From positions 3,716 through 67,715 of the forward strand of contig MU277718.1 in the NCBI GenBank assembly GCA_022385805.1: DNA of 64,000 nucleotides, in the 5' to 3' direction. The notes under the pieces are model-generated. The model worked only from the letters and a program-made list of their open reading frames with translations, was not told the DNA's origin and did no database searches. Positions 31,630 through 44,576 of the stretch are shown one piece after another. Positions within the stretch are counted from its first letter, which is position 1, and every line of letters begins with the position of its first letter. The translations under genes and the position numbers were made by a program. This stretch comes from Pilatotrama ljubarskyi (lineage: Eukaryota; Basidiomycota; Agaricomycetes; Polyporales; Polyporaceae).

Positions 31630-32591
31630 ATGGATTTCGACCTCGAGGAGCTCGTGAATGTAGAGCAAACGTCGGTTTTCCCGAGTTTTCCAAAATTGCC
31701 AGCCCCGCTGATTCACGGCCCAGGTTTTACGAAGACGGGTATAAAGACGGCTTCGCCCACGGGCGGATACACGGCGCGATTGAGGGCCGTGCGCTGGGCC
31801 GAGAGAAGGGCTTCGAGATGTGGGAGGAGCTCGGTTTTTACGAAGGCTTCGCGATGATGTGGAAGGCCATCGTCGAGAGCCAGCCGGTCCAGGACGAGTG
31901 CGCATGCTCTCCTTCCAGACTGCTATACAAGGCCGCAGACCGCCTCCAGACATGCACGCTGACGCGTCTCGCCATCCGACCTTTAGCCGAGCCGTTTCAG
32001 GCAGCGCGATGCCTTACCGCACCACAGAATAGCCACATTCTGTACGCGTTCAGCGGATGGCCGATGCTGCTGCACGCGCGGAAAGCGAGGCACTGGCTTC
32101 TCGTGCACGCTTTCTCGCTCCCTTCCCAGGCTCGGATCTGGGCTAGATCATGGATTGGTTCGAGCGTGCACTCTGGCCACGGTCTGCGGTTTTCGCGAGT
32201 CGCGCTATCGCCTCTCCTTCCGTTGCCTTGTCCGAGAGCCTATATGCTGACATGCTGCACGCACAGACGCACGCTCAACCATATCCGACACCTGCTCGAC
32301 CTGATCTCTCAGTTTCCGCGTGAGAACCCGTCCGCGAGCGGGCCGTCCGAGCTCGACATCCCGAAGCTCTTCCGCCAGATCCGCTCGCGCTACAAGCTGC
32401 TCTGCGCGACCCTGGGAGTACGCCCCACGCTGCGCGCCGCCGACGGTTCCTCCGTCTCTCCCGATGGTGATGGCGCAGATCTCCCGGAGCCGGCCGCGAG
32501 GGAGAGGGAGAAGCCGCTGGGCGCGAGGAACAATGTGTGGGCCGTCCAGCCAGCAGGTGACTCGCTGGCTTCTACGGAGTTGAATTTTTGA
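31630..32591 (+). CDS. LTO1: Lto1/ORAOV1-family protein (Yae1-Lto1 deca-GX3 domain)
   Basis: Three exons: 31630-31670, 31724-31897 and 32267-32591 (540 nt, 179 residues). The short N-terminus leads to the GX3 repeat segment FYEDGYKDGFAHGRIHGAIE followed by GRALGREKGFEMWEELGFYEG, the hallmark of Yae1/Lto1. These act as the adaptor that brings the cytosolic Fe-S machinery to the ABC protein Rli1 (ribosome recycling). The C-terminus has LLDLISQFPRENPSAS and RSRYKLLCATLGVRP. Intron 2 is 369 nt, longer than average here. Phase joins GA|A at that junction. Length is normal for the family. Confidence 0.85.
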
Positions 32592-35500
32592 CCGGAGGCG
32601 CCCCTTGTGAATGGGCTGAGTTGGCCTGGGCTGGCGCTCTTGCGCCGCGCTGCTGGACGACGGGTTGTGCGTGGCGCGATCGCGACCTGCGACTACGGTA
32701 TGAACATGCTTCTCATCTGCGCTGCTGCTAAATGACTGTTCTAGCGTGGGCAGGGCTTCCGACACGTTCTCGCAAGATTCGCGCCTTCACGGACGGTATT
32801 CGCCTACGGGTCTCAAGCATACAACGTCCGCCGCCGACTCGTATCGGTGCTGATGGATAGGTCCGACGGCGATACCGCTGCCCTCCGGTATCGGTCTTTC
32901 ACCATAGGGAGCATCGATACAATCCCGGACGATGATCGCTGTCCGATAGCCTCTCCCTGTTTCTCGTCGCGGTGTCTCCTTCCGGTCGATGTACCTACCA
33001 CGGCTCCACTCATGGATTATCGGATTGCATCGCAGATCCCTCGTGCAGGCAATTAGCCACAGTTCCGCGCTAGCCATTTGCGCCCCGACGGCGGATCCCT
33101 CTCCACCCCTCTCGAGTTCCCGGCTCAGCTCAACCGTCGACGGAACTGGTGCCACTCTGATGCTATCTCGCTCCGCACCGCAACCATGTTCCATCCGGCG
33201 CTTGCCCTCCCGTTCGTATACGGTTCAAACGCAAACCGCCTATCGTGTGCGAACTCCTGCCCGCATTCATCCCCACGAGACATCATGCATACCAAGCGCG
33301 AAGTGGCGGCGGTTTACGGCGACCTCTGTACTGCTTATAGCTCAGAAGGGACACCGTACGCTCCACCGAGGCGGTCTTCTGCCGGAATGTGCCGTCATAC
33401 AATAGTATTGCAACGGAATGTGATGCCGGCCGCTCTCAATGCACCTTCATGTGCTGATACGTGACGATCCCTGAGGTGGGCCGTAGCGTCCCGCTTTGTA
33501 GCCCTGCTGGCTATGTGCTAGCTCTCGACCACTGCACCTTTCTCCACCGTGCTAGCTGGCGTCTGGCATCATCAAATCCCGCGGCGGCGTTCTCCGCCGG
33601 ACCTAGGTCGCTGGGCGAGCCCAAAGGCGTATCGCCGTTCACAACGCCGCTCCGACGAGGGGCAGCTGACTGACAAGCTTCCACGCCCATTTTCGTTCTG
33701 CTCTGCAAGGAGACTCGAGAGTTTAGACCGGAGGGGCCAGCTGCTACCGAGGCTCTAAGGCTATGTGCGCGATAGTTCCGTGATCCCAGGACTGTTCGAA
33801 CATTGGATACCGGGTATGTTACGGGGCCAGGGCCCGATGGGCGCGGTGCTACTTGTAGCCAAGGTGACTTTTCTGGATCTCGGGGCCTTTATGTACGACA
33901 GAGCCTGGTTGCTACTTCAGGAGGATTGCGTGAACGCGAACAAAGGCTTCATTATACTCGGTCGGTCTTGACATCATTCTCTGAGTCATTTGACCGTCGT
34001 CCTGCCTAGCGTGACTGCTGGAAACGGGAATTTGAGAACTCCACGGAGAGCTAGCATTCAATTCGGACGCATGCGTCGGACGGCGGAGCTGTAGGTGGTG
34101 AGTGATAGGCGAACGTGCATGATACAAGGCTTGTGCATTGTGTATGGCATCGGGTGCGGTCTGCGATAGTAATTGGTGTCGCTATGCTGCTCCATTGGCG
34201 TGCCTGTCGCAAGGATTGGCGTGAGTACCACTAGTACTACTGCTCAGAGTAGATTGGGTCAGCGGGCAGCTGACTCTGCACCAGGCACCATCTTCGTCCA
34301 CGGTGCACTGATGCTTCTGCTGCTAGTCTCGCTCGAGCGTGAGCATGGGTCTTTCAGAGTCAGCTTACATGAAGATTTGACTAGAGGGACGTTACCTCCG
34401 TTTCTGACTGCTCTAACCTGCATGACGGGATAGGACGCCGATTCATCATATCATGTTGAGTGCATGTATCTCCGGATAGCCCGAAACCTGCGCAGGGAAG
34501 TTGCCGGTCAGAGCTGTTACTGACAAGTTCAGCTATAGTGTGCTAATAGTGTACATACTACTACTAGCTAATCTACTCGTCAACCTCGCGCGGAGCCTGC
34601 TGGCAGTGCTACATAGCCATGCCCAGGGAGATGGCTCTGATAATCGTTTACCCTCTGTAGTCTAAACAACATTGCCCAATACGAGGACTTTCCACGTTGG
34701 CGGAATCGCAGCTTCTACAGCCAGATACCGAGTACTGCAAACTTGAACGCGGATCCGAAAACCGGATATCGCTGCCCCCAGCCGTCCCGCGCAAAGAACG
34801 ACCCAGGGCGCGGGATGGTGTGCGGCGTTCAAACGTACATAAGTAGTACGCCAGCTATGCCCGGCGTTTCCCAAGCAATCGCACTCCGCACGCACGCCCC
34901 GAGCTCGCCGTTCATCTCCCGAGGCTCATACGTTGTATGACACCGGCCGGTAATCACACTCGGTGCGAATCTCTGTCTTTCGGCTCCCACATATATGAGC
35001 TGCTTCTTCGTCCATAGAAGAGGATATGGAGTAGGCGAGAGTAGGAAGATCCGCAGGGATGGCGCACCGCGTGTGTCGCTCGACTTCCACACGTCAACAT
35101 ACCTTCCGCAGTCACGGTGGGCAGCGTCTCCAAGCGTGGGTGGGAGCGCGAGTTCGGGTGCGCAGCGGTGAATTGTTTGCACACCGCAGACGGAGGCGGG
35201 CGCGCGATGAGAGGGCGAGTCTCGCCGGGAAAGCCGAGGGCCAGGTCTGAGTCGTAGCTGTCAGTCAGTCGCACTACTGTCGCCGCGGTACGGTCTGGAA
35301 CGAGAAAGCAACCCATTGTGAAGGTATCCGAGCGAGTAGGATGCACCGTCATGGATACGTCGGTTCGGAAGTTGCGGCGCTGCAAGCCCGAGGAAATCAG
35401 CAAGATGGAGGTCGATGTCCGACATGAGACCGGTTTGTAGACGGACGCCCTGAGACTGCATGCTCACCTTGACGAGTAGTCGCGCGAGAAGGCGTCGTCT

Positions 35501-37650
35501 TCCGCGGTCAATGACAAGCTAGGCATCCCGACAAGATGCGTAGTTGTCGTTAAAATTGCATCAGTACAATGGCTACGACTGTTCGTGCCCGGCATGGTAC
35601 CGGTGTCCAGAGGACGTGAGCAGCATCGATGCTCACCGGACGAACACCCGCAAGGGAAGTATGTAGTCCTTCCGGGTGTCCCATGGTTCCGGAAACCCTG
35701 CCACCTTCGCGGGCAAGACATGTGGGTCTGGACGTGTCTTACTGTCGGCGAAACGCCTTGCTTTTGCAATTGCCAGCCGCGCACACGGGTGACCTATGAT
35801 CCAGAGCGACGCTTGGAGCGCCACTGCAGCGAAGTCGAGCGCAAATAAAATGACGCGTGCGACATCCACAAGCCGCAATCACTCCGAGGGGCAGGCATCC
35901 TCGACAAGGATTCCAAGCTAGCCGCAAGACACCAGGACGTCTGAAGTAGCAAGGACAGCACGGAGTCGCATTCGCGACATTCACCTCCATATGTACTCAG
36001 CTTCTGCGCCTCCAATGAGAGAATTCGGAGGCACGAGTGCTCGGTGCCGCTCACTCAAACCGAGCTTCCGGCCACCTGGAGAACGCCCCGAGCGGTCGGC
36101 GGCGGAGGCATGAGACCCGAGCGTGAAGGTCGGTGCTGAGCGCATCCGAGTAGCAGCCAGGGACGAGGCATGTCCTGACCTCCTCGGAGCCTTGCGGGAT
36201 GCAAGAGGGAAGAGGATTGCCAGGCAGGAGAAAAAGCTCAGCAACGCGGATGGCCCTGAGAGGCTGCGCGATGCTGACAGACATGAAATGGGCAATTGAG
36301 GAGCAGGAAGCGGTTCGGCATCACGGCCAGTACGTTGACATACGTATGATACGAGGTCGAGGTTTCGTTGACCTCGAAAGGGGATAAACTGTGCATGGTC
36401 GCAAGCATGTTTGTCGGACAGCCTCGAGAGGCATCGACAGCAGGAGTGAGGAATCGGCGGATCTCCTGCGTCGTATACGCGAGTGCAGTGCAGCGTAGCG
36501 AAGAGGGTAAGGGCGCATCAGGTACGCCACGAAGCCTCCAGGATTATAGCCGTATCGCCGCCGGCAACTCGGGGGTGTCGGGATGACCTTCGGCGGGCGG
36601 TCGAAGCACCATGTCCTCCGCCGTTCCCCCGTCGGCCACCGTGCCATGGGCGTACAGCACTCCATATGAGCATTGGCGGGCGAGAGGTGCGCTGGGAAAA
36701 TGAATATAGTAATGCGTCAACCAGATGCACCTTTACACTGTCAAGAATTTGATGGCGCGCGTGCGCCGCAGAGCAGCGCCGCTTCTTGCACTTCCGCGAG
36801 TGTTGCAAGAACCGCGGTGTAACCAGCGTCGCCCCCGCGGGCTCGGGGACGGTGGTGAGTGCACTTCGCCGACTTATGTTAGGGCGGTAGTCTTGGTGAT
36901 GCGGAGAGCGTGATGAGAAAGAGCGACCAACGTGGAAATAGCCGAAGCGCCCGCTGGGAACCTCGCTCGCATGCGTCCCCGTCCCTTCGACCACCGATGC
37001 GCCGGTGAGCCCGCCCACATCCCACTTCTCTCTTCCTCATTCCTCCCCTCGCTTTCCCCTCTTTTTCCTCGACGGACGTGCGCAGCGACACATTCGGAGC
37101 GCGCACACGCCATATGGGCGGCTGGAGGACAATTGGATACCCCGTTCTGGCAAGGCTCGCTTCCCGAAATTTACAACGATACCCCCAAATACCCCCGCCC
37201 ACCCTCTAGTACGTCCCTTCCCGCCTTCTCCTCGTCGCAGGCCCTGAACAGGCCCTTCCACCACGCTCAGGACGCGGAAAGGCCGTAATTGGACCGCAGG
37301 AAACGCAGCTCGTCCTTTATACTACTTTGGAAATAAACGCGCGTGGATAGGGGGGCTACATTCGATCGGTCAGCTACGTAAGTGTCGCAACTCTCTCTGG
37401 CTTTCTTGAATGTTTCGCAGGATGTATGAAACACTTACGCTCTCGCGCGTCCACCACCACCAACGGCAGAGTGCATTGTTGGGAGTGGTGGATGCAGCGA
37501 CGACAGTAGCGGCGTCTGTCAGACTGTTCGCAGCGCCGGGGGACGATCATCTTTGTGTTTGACAAGCACTCGCACATCTCGTTATCCTACACTCTATCTC
37601 CTGCGAGCAATGCCACTGACATACTATGCTGATCAACAGCAAAGTCTATC
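32592..37650. other. 5 kb gene-poor stretch
   Basis: No frame longer than about 180 residues and none with recognisable motifs on either strand. Codon use of the short frames is not like the neighbouring genes. No inverted or tandem repeat caught my eye. Decayed transposon or non-coding RNA genes could be here but cannot be supported from the sequence. Confidence 0.5.
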
Positions 37651-40624
37651 ATGGCCTCCACATCAACGACTGAGACGCGCTCGCGCAAGCAGCGCGAGAC
37701 GGTCCCGCTCCTCCTCGAGTCTTTCCCCGTTCCGCCATCCTTCATTCCTCCCTCTCCCCTACTCGCAGCCTCTCCTGGTTCACCTCTCCCTCCCGGTTCC
37801 TCGCCATTCGTTTCACCCATCCCTTCACCTGCGACAAAGCAGCCGCCCTCTGCCCCGCCGTCGGCACCACTTCCTCCCGTCCCCGGTCCATCACCTATAT
37901 CTGAGCATGAGACCCTTATGTTCATCTCTGCCGCACGCTCCCGACGCAGCTCGAAAATGTCGCTCGCATCGACGTCCAGTCACTACTCGAGGCGCGACTC
38001 CGTCGCGACTCTTGCCAGCAACGCCAGTGGCAGTAGCGCCCCTTCCCTTTCCCCATCTGCCAGCGTCACCCCCTACGACTCCTCACGCTCTCTCCGCTCG
38101 TTCCCCTCCACCAGCTCTCTTTCTATACCGGTCCCGCGATACAACATCGACAGGTCTCCTGTGATTCAGCCCCGGATCGCCGAAGAAGATGCCGCTGATC
38201 TCACACGAATGTCGCTCGATGAGATCTCTCTCAACTCTCCGCTACCGGACCACCTCAGTGACGATGAGAAAGTGCTCGAGGTCGGGATCGGCCCGTCGCT
38301 CTCGCGCCATGAGCCCGCCGTCTCCATCTCCTCCATTGAGGCGCGTGAGGGCCATTCTCAACCAGAAGAACCTCTATCCATGACGTCTCGGGCACAGAGC
38401 GCGCCTTCTGCTAGCTCTAGCTCTCACGTGCAGCCGTCTGTAGACAAAGAACTGCCCCCTCTACCTCCTACACAGCCACCACCGCGCATGCTTCCGCCGC
38501 CGCCGCCCCCTCCCTCGCATTCGCGCCGCTCCAGCAGTCCAGACATCAACGAGATCCTTGCTACTACGCCTCGTCCCCGGCGCAAATCATCCGCCGGTTC
38601 CGGCTTGCGCTCGCGGTCGACATCGCGCTCTGTGCGCAACCTCCGGCATCGCGTGAGCGAAGGGGTGGGCGCCCGATCATCCGAAGCCGGCTCCCGGCGT
38701 ACCAGTGCTGCGAGTACGAGTAGGCGGACGAGCGGGACTTCCCTTGCGCGCGCACGATCGCGCCCAGAGTCGCTCAGTGAACTGGCGTATGAGCAGACAG
38801 CGATGGCGGCGGCGGATGAGGATGGCGAAGTATGGGACGAAGACTCGTTCGTGTCAGACTATGGGGTGCCGGTCGACCAGACCGGTACGCCGTATGAGAT
38901 TTTTGACCATGACGAGGAGGCGCGCTTGGAGAAGGAGCTTGATGGCGAGGGGAGCGACTCGGACTCAAGTCTGGACCTGCACACTCCGCTCCCGTAAGTG
39001 GCTTTCTATCGTATCGAACTTAGTGGAGAGGTTTGCTCACCTATCACGTCTCAAGGCATCTGATGGTCAAAGATGGCCTGCTTTCGCCTCGTTCGAAGCT
39101 TGTGCAGTCGTCGCGGAACACGACACCACTACCCGGCGATCGCCCCGGCAGCGTCTTCAGCGTCGCTTCCACAGGTGCGTCAACACTCGCTTCTGGCTGT
39201 TGTTCGTTATGATTGATCCTGTTTGCGCTAGTGGGCTCCGTCATGACGAAGTCTGGACTGTTCAAGGACGAACGTGATACCATCAAGCGGCGCGTGCGGC
39301 ATCGCGACGGCAAGCTTCTAGCTGGGGGTATCGGACTTACCACCGGTCTAGGCTGGAGCGACAGGTCGGTGTCATCTCTCCCCAGTAGACGTTCGTGTTG
39401 AAACTGATCCAATCATGCAGCGAGGACGAAGACGCACCTTCCCCGCTAATTCGCCAGATCTCGTCGCGCTCTCTAAAGAAGCGCGCCGCATCGACGACAT
39501 CCCTTCGGAGTGCCGGTGACCCGCTGTCGCGCTCGTATAGCGGGCACATGCCCGAGTCTCGCATGGAGGAGTTCGGCATCCTCCCAAAGGTGCCTCGTGC
39601 GTCCCTTCCGCCAACGTCGTGGCAGAAGCCCCGCACCCTGCCTAGTCGTGGTACCGACTGGAGGCTGAGCACGAGTAGCTCGGTCTCCAGCGCGTCCTCC
39701 GCATCGCAGGGGATGTCCCGCGCATCAGTCGCTTCACACCGCTCTGCGCCCGCGGGCTCGTCTTCGAGCCGTCGCGGCCTCGAGACGACCGCGCTCACCA
39801 TGAGCTCTCTCGGGCACATCCGCGAGGGCGACGAAGTTGGAATCGACACGCCGTCGACATCGTCCACTACCAGCCTTCCCATGCCTGTGACACCCGACGA
39901 CACGCCTGTCCGCACGCGTACTGGGTCGATAGGCGCCAAGAAGGTGCCCGCGCGCCTCGACCTCGCGAGCGCTCCTGATCTGGCGCCGCGCGGCGTCGTA
40001 GTCCTCAACTCGGCGAGCCCCTCCTCCGCAACTACTTACAACGGGGCGTCATCCCCCGCCCACTCTACTTCTACTGTCATCGGCACGACGCCGCGGCAGA
40101 CTGTCCCTCGCCCACTGCGCTTGCCACAGTCCGCGGGAGCTCTCCGGCGTGCAACGGATCCGTCTTCATCCACTGGGATACTGCTGTCCTCGACAGCGAG
40201 CTCCCCCGCTGTGCAGCGCGCGTCGTCCGGGTCGCTCCGGCACAAACCATCTCTGCACGGCCTGAGGCCGCCCGCTGCATCTCGCCCTGGACAAGGCGCT
40301 GGAGCGAATAGTGCGCCTCCGCAAGACGGGATCGTCTTCCCTACCAGCGGGCCGGCGCGGTCACCTCTGAAGTCCGCGCCTGTGGCGCGCAGTGCATCCG
40401 CGGGCACGAATTCCTCAAAGCTGAAGCCGCGGACCGGTACTGGGATGGCGTATCGCACCGCAGGGAGCTCGGCGTCCGCTGGTGCGGGCGTCGGTTCGGC
40501 AGCACTCTCCAGTGCTAGGCCAGTGGCGGTATCGTCAGCAGCATCGAACGCGCGTCCGACGATGTTGCGCATGCCGAGCACCACGTCGCTTCGGTCGGCG
40601 AAGGGCGTTGGGATCGCCCTCTGA
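37651..40624 (+). CDS. Large disordered Ser/Pro-rich protein, conserved core of unknown function
   Basis: Four exons: 37651-38993, 39056-39174, 39232-39364 and 39421-40624 (2799 nt, 932 residues). Most is low-complexity with SRRSSKMSLAS, LPPLPPTQPPP, PPPPPPPSHSRRSS and many SR/SP sites, suggesting phosphorylation. One stretch looks conserved: VGSVMTKSGLFKDERDTIKR followed by RRVRHRDGKLLAGGIGLTTG and LGWSDSEDEDAPSPLIRQIS, formed by joining exons 3 and 4. No enzyme motif or membrane segment. I do not recognise a named family; it could be a cytoskeletal or signalling scaffold, but that is a guess. All introns are 56-62 nt. Confidence 0.8.
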
Positions 40625-41713
40625 ACCAGATGCTTCTGTTTGTTTCACGTTATTGTTTTAGATTGCACGACCGTTTTCCGAGTTTCGGTCGACTCGATGG
40701 GATTTTTGGCTTGGCCTGGAAGAGCCGTTCTGGGAGAAGAGACCTTGTGCGAGTATGATGAGTGGTTGGTCGATGATTTGTAATACCTAATGAAGCTGAA
40801 GCCGCATTGTTCTGTTATACCTACCTGTTAGTAGCGTCGGGCTTGTTGAGTTCCTTGTCCATGGGTTAGTTGAGGCGCGCGTACATATGCATACCGTTCA
40901 TTGTCGCTCGTTACATACCTGTTTGTACACATTGTCACATCGTTTAGACCTTTTTGCCGGAGTTCCAGCAATACTGGACGACTCGTAGCATGTGCACAGC
41001 ATGCCTTCCCTCCTGCAGTACTACTTCAAGGCTTGCTAGGCGGTCTCTATCATTTTCTGGTCCTACGGTCTCAGTATTACTTGCTCTTCTGCATGCCAGT
41101 ACTCCGCTGACCGGGATCCTGGCGTCTGCGCATGCCTGGCTCCCGCTGTTGGCTGCGGCACGTGGCGAGTGCCGGCACCGTTCTTGAACAGTGAAGTCGC
41201 CTCTGCATCTCCGTCTCCGTCGTCACACCCGTTCGGCGAGATCAGTGACAAACCAGCATAAGTACTGGGACTCCCTGCCTGTTCGAACATCCATCAAACG
41301 CGTCGCGCTAGGCCGTCGTCAAAGCGCAGCCCGCGGCAGCTTCACTCAGAGGTTGTTTTCCTTGTCCCAGCTTCCCCGGCGTGGGCTCTCATCACAAGTT
41401 CCCTGACTTCGAAAGGTTGGTACCACGAGATCACATCGGAGCCTGTTCGTAGTACTCACGCCGGACTCTTCGTTCAGCTCTACTGCCAGTGACTACTTGA
41501 TTCCCTCCGGCATCGCAATTCTTTAAGCCTCCTCTGTTCCTATCCAAGCCAAATCTGCTGAGGGAGCTAGCTGAGGTTTGTCTTGCCTCCCGCCGCCCGA
41601 CCCATGCAGAACTGAATATCTGTATAAACAGCTCGAACGGAACGCTTCCCTTTGACCTCTTCAGAGCCGAGCACCTCCGGCCCCCGTTTTATGGCCTGGA
41701 CTCTCCCGAGTAC
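40625..41713. other. Intergenic, nothing recognised
   Basis: 1.09 kb between two co-oriented genes. 3' UTR of the disordered protein gene probably occupies the first 200 nt. Confidence 0.5.
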
Positions 41714-43438
41714 ATGACCTCGGTCATTGCGACGCGTGGAGACAGCGTAGAAGAACTTTTTGCCAGTGCGCGGGATTGCGTCTTCCAGCTGCAGGCACAC
41801 GCCCTCCAGAACGCCAGCGCGACTGTCAGCAAGTTGCTTGACGAGTTGCTCGTCGAGGTCTTCGCTCACCTGCAGGTTGTAAAGGATCACCTCTCTTGGC
41901 ATCGGGTCCTCCTCGTGTGTCGGCGTTGGTTCGTCGTTGGATCAACGGCGGCGCGGCTTTGGCGGAGACTGGCAGTCAAATCGAGCACGGCTCCGCTTTA
42001 TCTGGGACTGGTACGCTCCAAGGCAGCAGAGGTGGACTTCGAAACCTCTGACACCATGGATGGACCTATCTTCCTAGAATCCCTTTTCATCGCCGCACCT
42101 CATGCCTACCGCTTACGCACTCTCCTACTAGAGATCCCCAGTTCTTGCCTCCCCGCCTTGGCTGATCTCGTGAAGGACGCCATGCCTGCGCTCCAGGATT
42201 TCCAGGCGTACACCGAACCGCCGTACTCTACAGAGCATCGGCCTAATCTACTCCTTGACGTCTCGCCCCAGCGCTTCCCGAAGTTGCAGGTGCTCCGCGT
42301 CTCTGGCATCCACGTTTTCAGTCACTCCGCTCTTTTCTCTCAATTAACGGCGGTTCAAGTCACAAGTTACGCCGGACGGCAGTCGGAGCTCGAACTCAAC
42401 ACGCTTCTAGAGGCGTTGCGTGCCGCCCGTGACATCGAGGAATTCCGCCTGTACAAAGTCTATGTCAATGACCTTCAGATCGCTCGTCCGGCGGATCCGT
42501 GCATGGCCAAGGTGACGCTGCAGAAGTTGTACAAGATCAGCCTCGACACCGATGCGCTTCTCATCAGGCACATCCTCGCGACAGTCAACATACCAGTTAC
42601 AGCAGAGGTGTGTTTGAGACCGGATAACAGTGCGAAAAACCTTCGCGCCGCCTTACCGGAAGATTTGAGCTGCCTTCCCGTGCTGTCCTATGTCATCGAT
42701 GCAGAGGTCACAATGACCTCTCACTGGCGGTCCCTCTCTGGCTACCCCGATGAGGACGTGGTGCTCCCCGCCGCGAGGAAGTGGCCAGGAGCGCGTACTA
42801 CGGGAATCGAGTGGCAGTTCCTCGTCGACCAGCATGACCTGGAAGTTGACGACCTGATTGAGGACCTCCTGCATATCTTCTCCAATGCTCGTCTAAAGTC
42901 TCTCTGGATATGCGCTGAGCCGGAAAGTATCGACCGCGTGATTAATTGGCGGAGCCTTTTCATGGCCTATCCAACGCTGCAAGAGCTCTACTTCGAATGT
43001 CCGCGACCGACCCTTCGCGACATTCGGCACCATGTTCAGCTTGAAGCCGATTACTCTGGCCGATGCAAATTGTCTGCAAGAATCATCTTCGAGGCTCTCG
43101 ACCCAGGCCAGGCCTGCGCAGATGAGGACTCCGGAGAACGACCTGGCGAGGTGGTCTGTCCACACCTGGAGATTATGCAGATCGACGGAGTAGACGGGAG
43201 GTCCAGCCTGGAGCTGCTCCAGACCATCGTCAAGTGTTTGCGAAACAGGCAAGTGAAGCTGAGCACGGCAGACTCGCTGTGGCGGCTGAAGGAGCTCGTA
43301 ATAAATGCTGGCAACCACGGGGATAGCTATGAGGAGGTGAAGAACGCGTTCGAGAGGTCTCTGAAGCAGCTAGTGGAGAGCTCAGTCTACTCAAACTACT
43401 ATGACACTGCCTATCTGGCATTGGGAGAGGGACGATGA
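41714..43438 (+). CDS. F-box protein (single exon, 574 aa)
   Basis: F-box-like segment at about residues 40-85: LLDELLVEVFAHLQV, then WHRVLLVCRRWFVVGSTAARLW. The C-terminal half has leucine-rich strands (LQVLRVSGIHVF, LKSLWICAEPES, LQELYFECPRP) and ends with VCPHLEIMQIDGVDGRSSLE and KNAFERSLKQLVESS. The F-box lacks the usual Pro of LPxE, so Skp1 binding is less certain than for the other three. A degenerate copy of its last 150 codons follows at 43560-44000. Function as a substrate receptor is by family. Confidence 0.75.
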   Translation: MTSVIATRGDSVEELFASARDCVFQLQAHALQNASATVSKLLDELLVEVFAHLQVVKDHLSWHRVLLVCRRWFVVGSTAARLWRRLAVKSSTAPLYLGLVRSKAAEVDFETSDTMDGPIFLESLFIAAPHAYRLRTLLLEIPSSCLPALADLVKDAMPALQDFQAYTEPPYSTEHRPNLLLDVSPQRFPKLQVLRVSGIHVFSHSALFSQLTAVQVTSYAGRQSELELNTLLEALRAARDIEEFRLYKVYVNDLQIARPADPCMAKVTLQKLYKISLDTDALLIRHILATVNIPVTAEVCLRPDNSAKNLRAALPEDLSCLPVLSYVIDAEVTMTSHWRSLSGYPDEDVVLPAARKWPGARTTGIEWQFLVDQHDLEVDDLIEDLLHIFSNARLKSLWICAEPESIDRVINWRSLFMAYPTLQELYFECPRPTLRDIRHHVQLEADYSGRCKLSARIIFEALDPGQACADEDSGERPGEVVCPHLEIMQIDGVDGRSSLELLQTIVKCLRNRQVKLSTADSLWRLKELVINAGNHGDSYEEVKNAFERSLKQLVESSVYSNYYDTAYLALGEGR

Positions 43439-43559
43439 TGACAACGATGTCCGGTTTGTCGAGGGTCAAATGCGAGGCGAAGATCCTGTCGCTGAGCGCT
43501 GATCTCCTCCGTATCTTCTTCGACGATGCCCCATTTAGATCCGATCTGTCTGCTTGAAG

Positions 43560-44000
43560 CTCAGCTGGGAGAGCGTTCTCATGGCCTACTATCCGACGCT
43601 GCGACATCCCAGCTCGTACACCCCGGAACCACCCTTCACGAGATGTAGGTTGGCAATCCCAGCCCCTGCGAGCTTTCCGCCGTAGCCGTCTTTAAGGCTC
43701 TTGACCCGGGTCCGGCTGAAAATGATCCTTACGGCCCGCCCCGCTGTCCCGTATGTACAATTGACGGGGTGGACGCAAACTCCAGCGAGGAGCTGCTTCT
43801 GGCCATCTGCGGGTGCTTGCGGGATCACACACGCAAGTTGCGCAGCCCGGGCGTGTGGCCGTTTAAGACGTCACTCTCAACGCCGCGAATCACTTCGCGG
43901 GGATATCGACTACGCGGAAACGAAGGATGCTTTCGAAAGGCGTCAGGCTCTAAGCAACTGGTTGAGCATGTGGTCTACAAGACGGAATGCTAGCTTTATA
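43560..44000 (+). pseudogene. Degenerate tandem copy of the 3' end of the preceding F-box gene
   Basis: Pieces in two or three frames match the upstream gene: LMAYYPTLR (upstream LFMAYPTLQ), VFKALDPGP (IFEALDPGQ), CTIDGVDANSSEELLLAICG (IMQIDGVDGRSSLELLQTIV) and YAETKDAFER (YEEVKNAFER). Frameshifts between the pieces and the absence of the N-terminal half make it a pseudogene produced by partial tandem duplication. Confidence 0.7.
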
Positions 44001-44576
44001 GCAATGGGAGTACCTCCGCTGGCAGTCGATACGTCGACTCTTCGCTATGCAGGGGTGCAGATCGAAGTTCAGTCCGATTGATGGTGTTACCCGAGACGAG
44101 GCAGCCTTCGGAGTCCGGCCTCCGTGACAGGGCGCTGCCAGGCACACCTAGACAGATTCCAACCCGGAGGTGTGTTCTCCGCTGGGCCTCGCCAGCCGCG
44201 ACAGAAGTACTTCTATGCCCTTTGACGTCGCGTCGGTACTACAGCATGGGGGATCCTACGCGGAACCTCACGTGTGGATACTCGAGTCGAAGGAGCTCGC
44301 CAAAGGTCACCACACCACAACTTACAGGAAACGCGAAGCATCCTCTCACATTGTCTACGGCGTAACACAAGACTGCTCGCATACCATGATATCGTCGTCA
44401 GTGGTATCGGTTTGGATCAGACAGACAATGCTACGTAGCTTTTGATAATCACCTCGCCAACACTCTAGTCGCTCGTGCCTCTCACATCCCACTCGACGCA
44501 CCACCCTACGGTATACAACAGTCGATAGCAAAGCATGACCAAGAAATCGAGCACGAATAAGTCCACCGGAGTGCGC
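44001..44576. other. Convergent intergenic region
   Basis: No supported gene between the F-box relic and the 3' end of the xylulose kinase gene. Confidence 0.5.
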
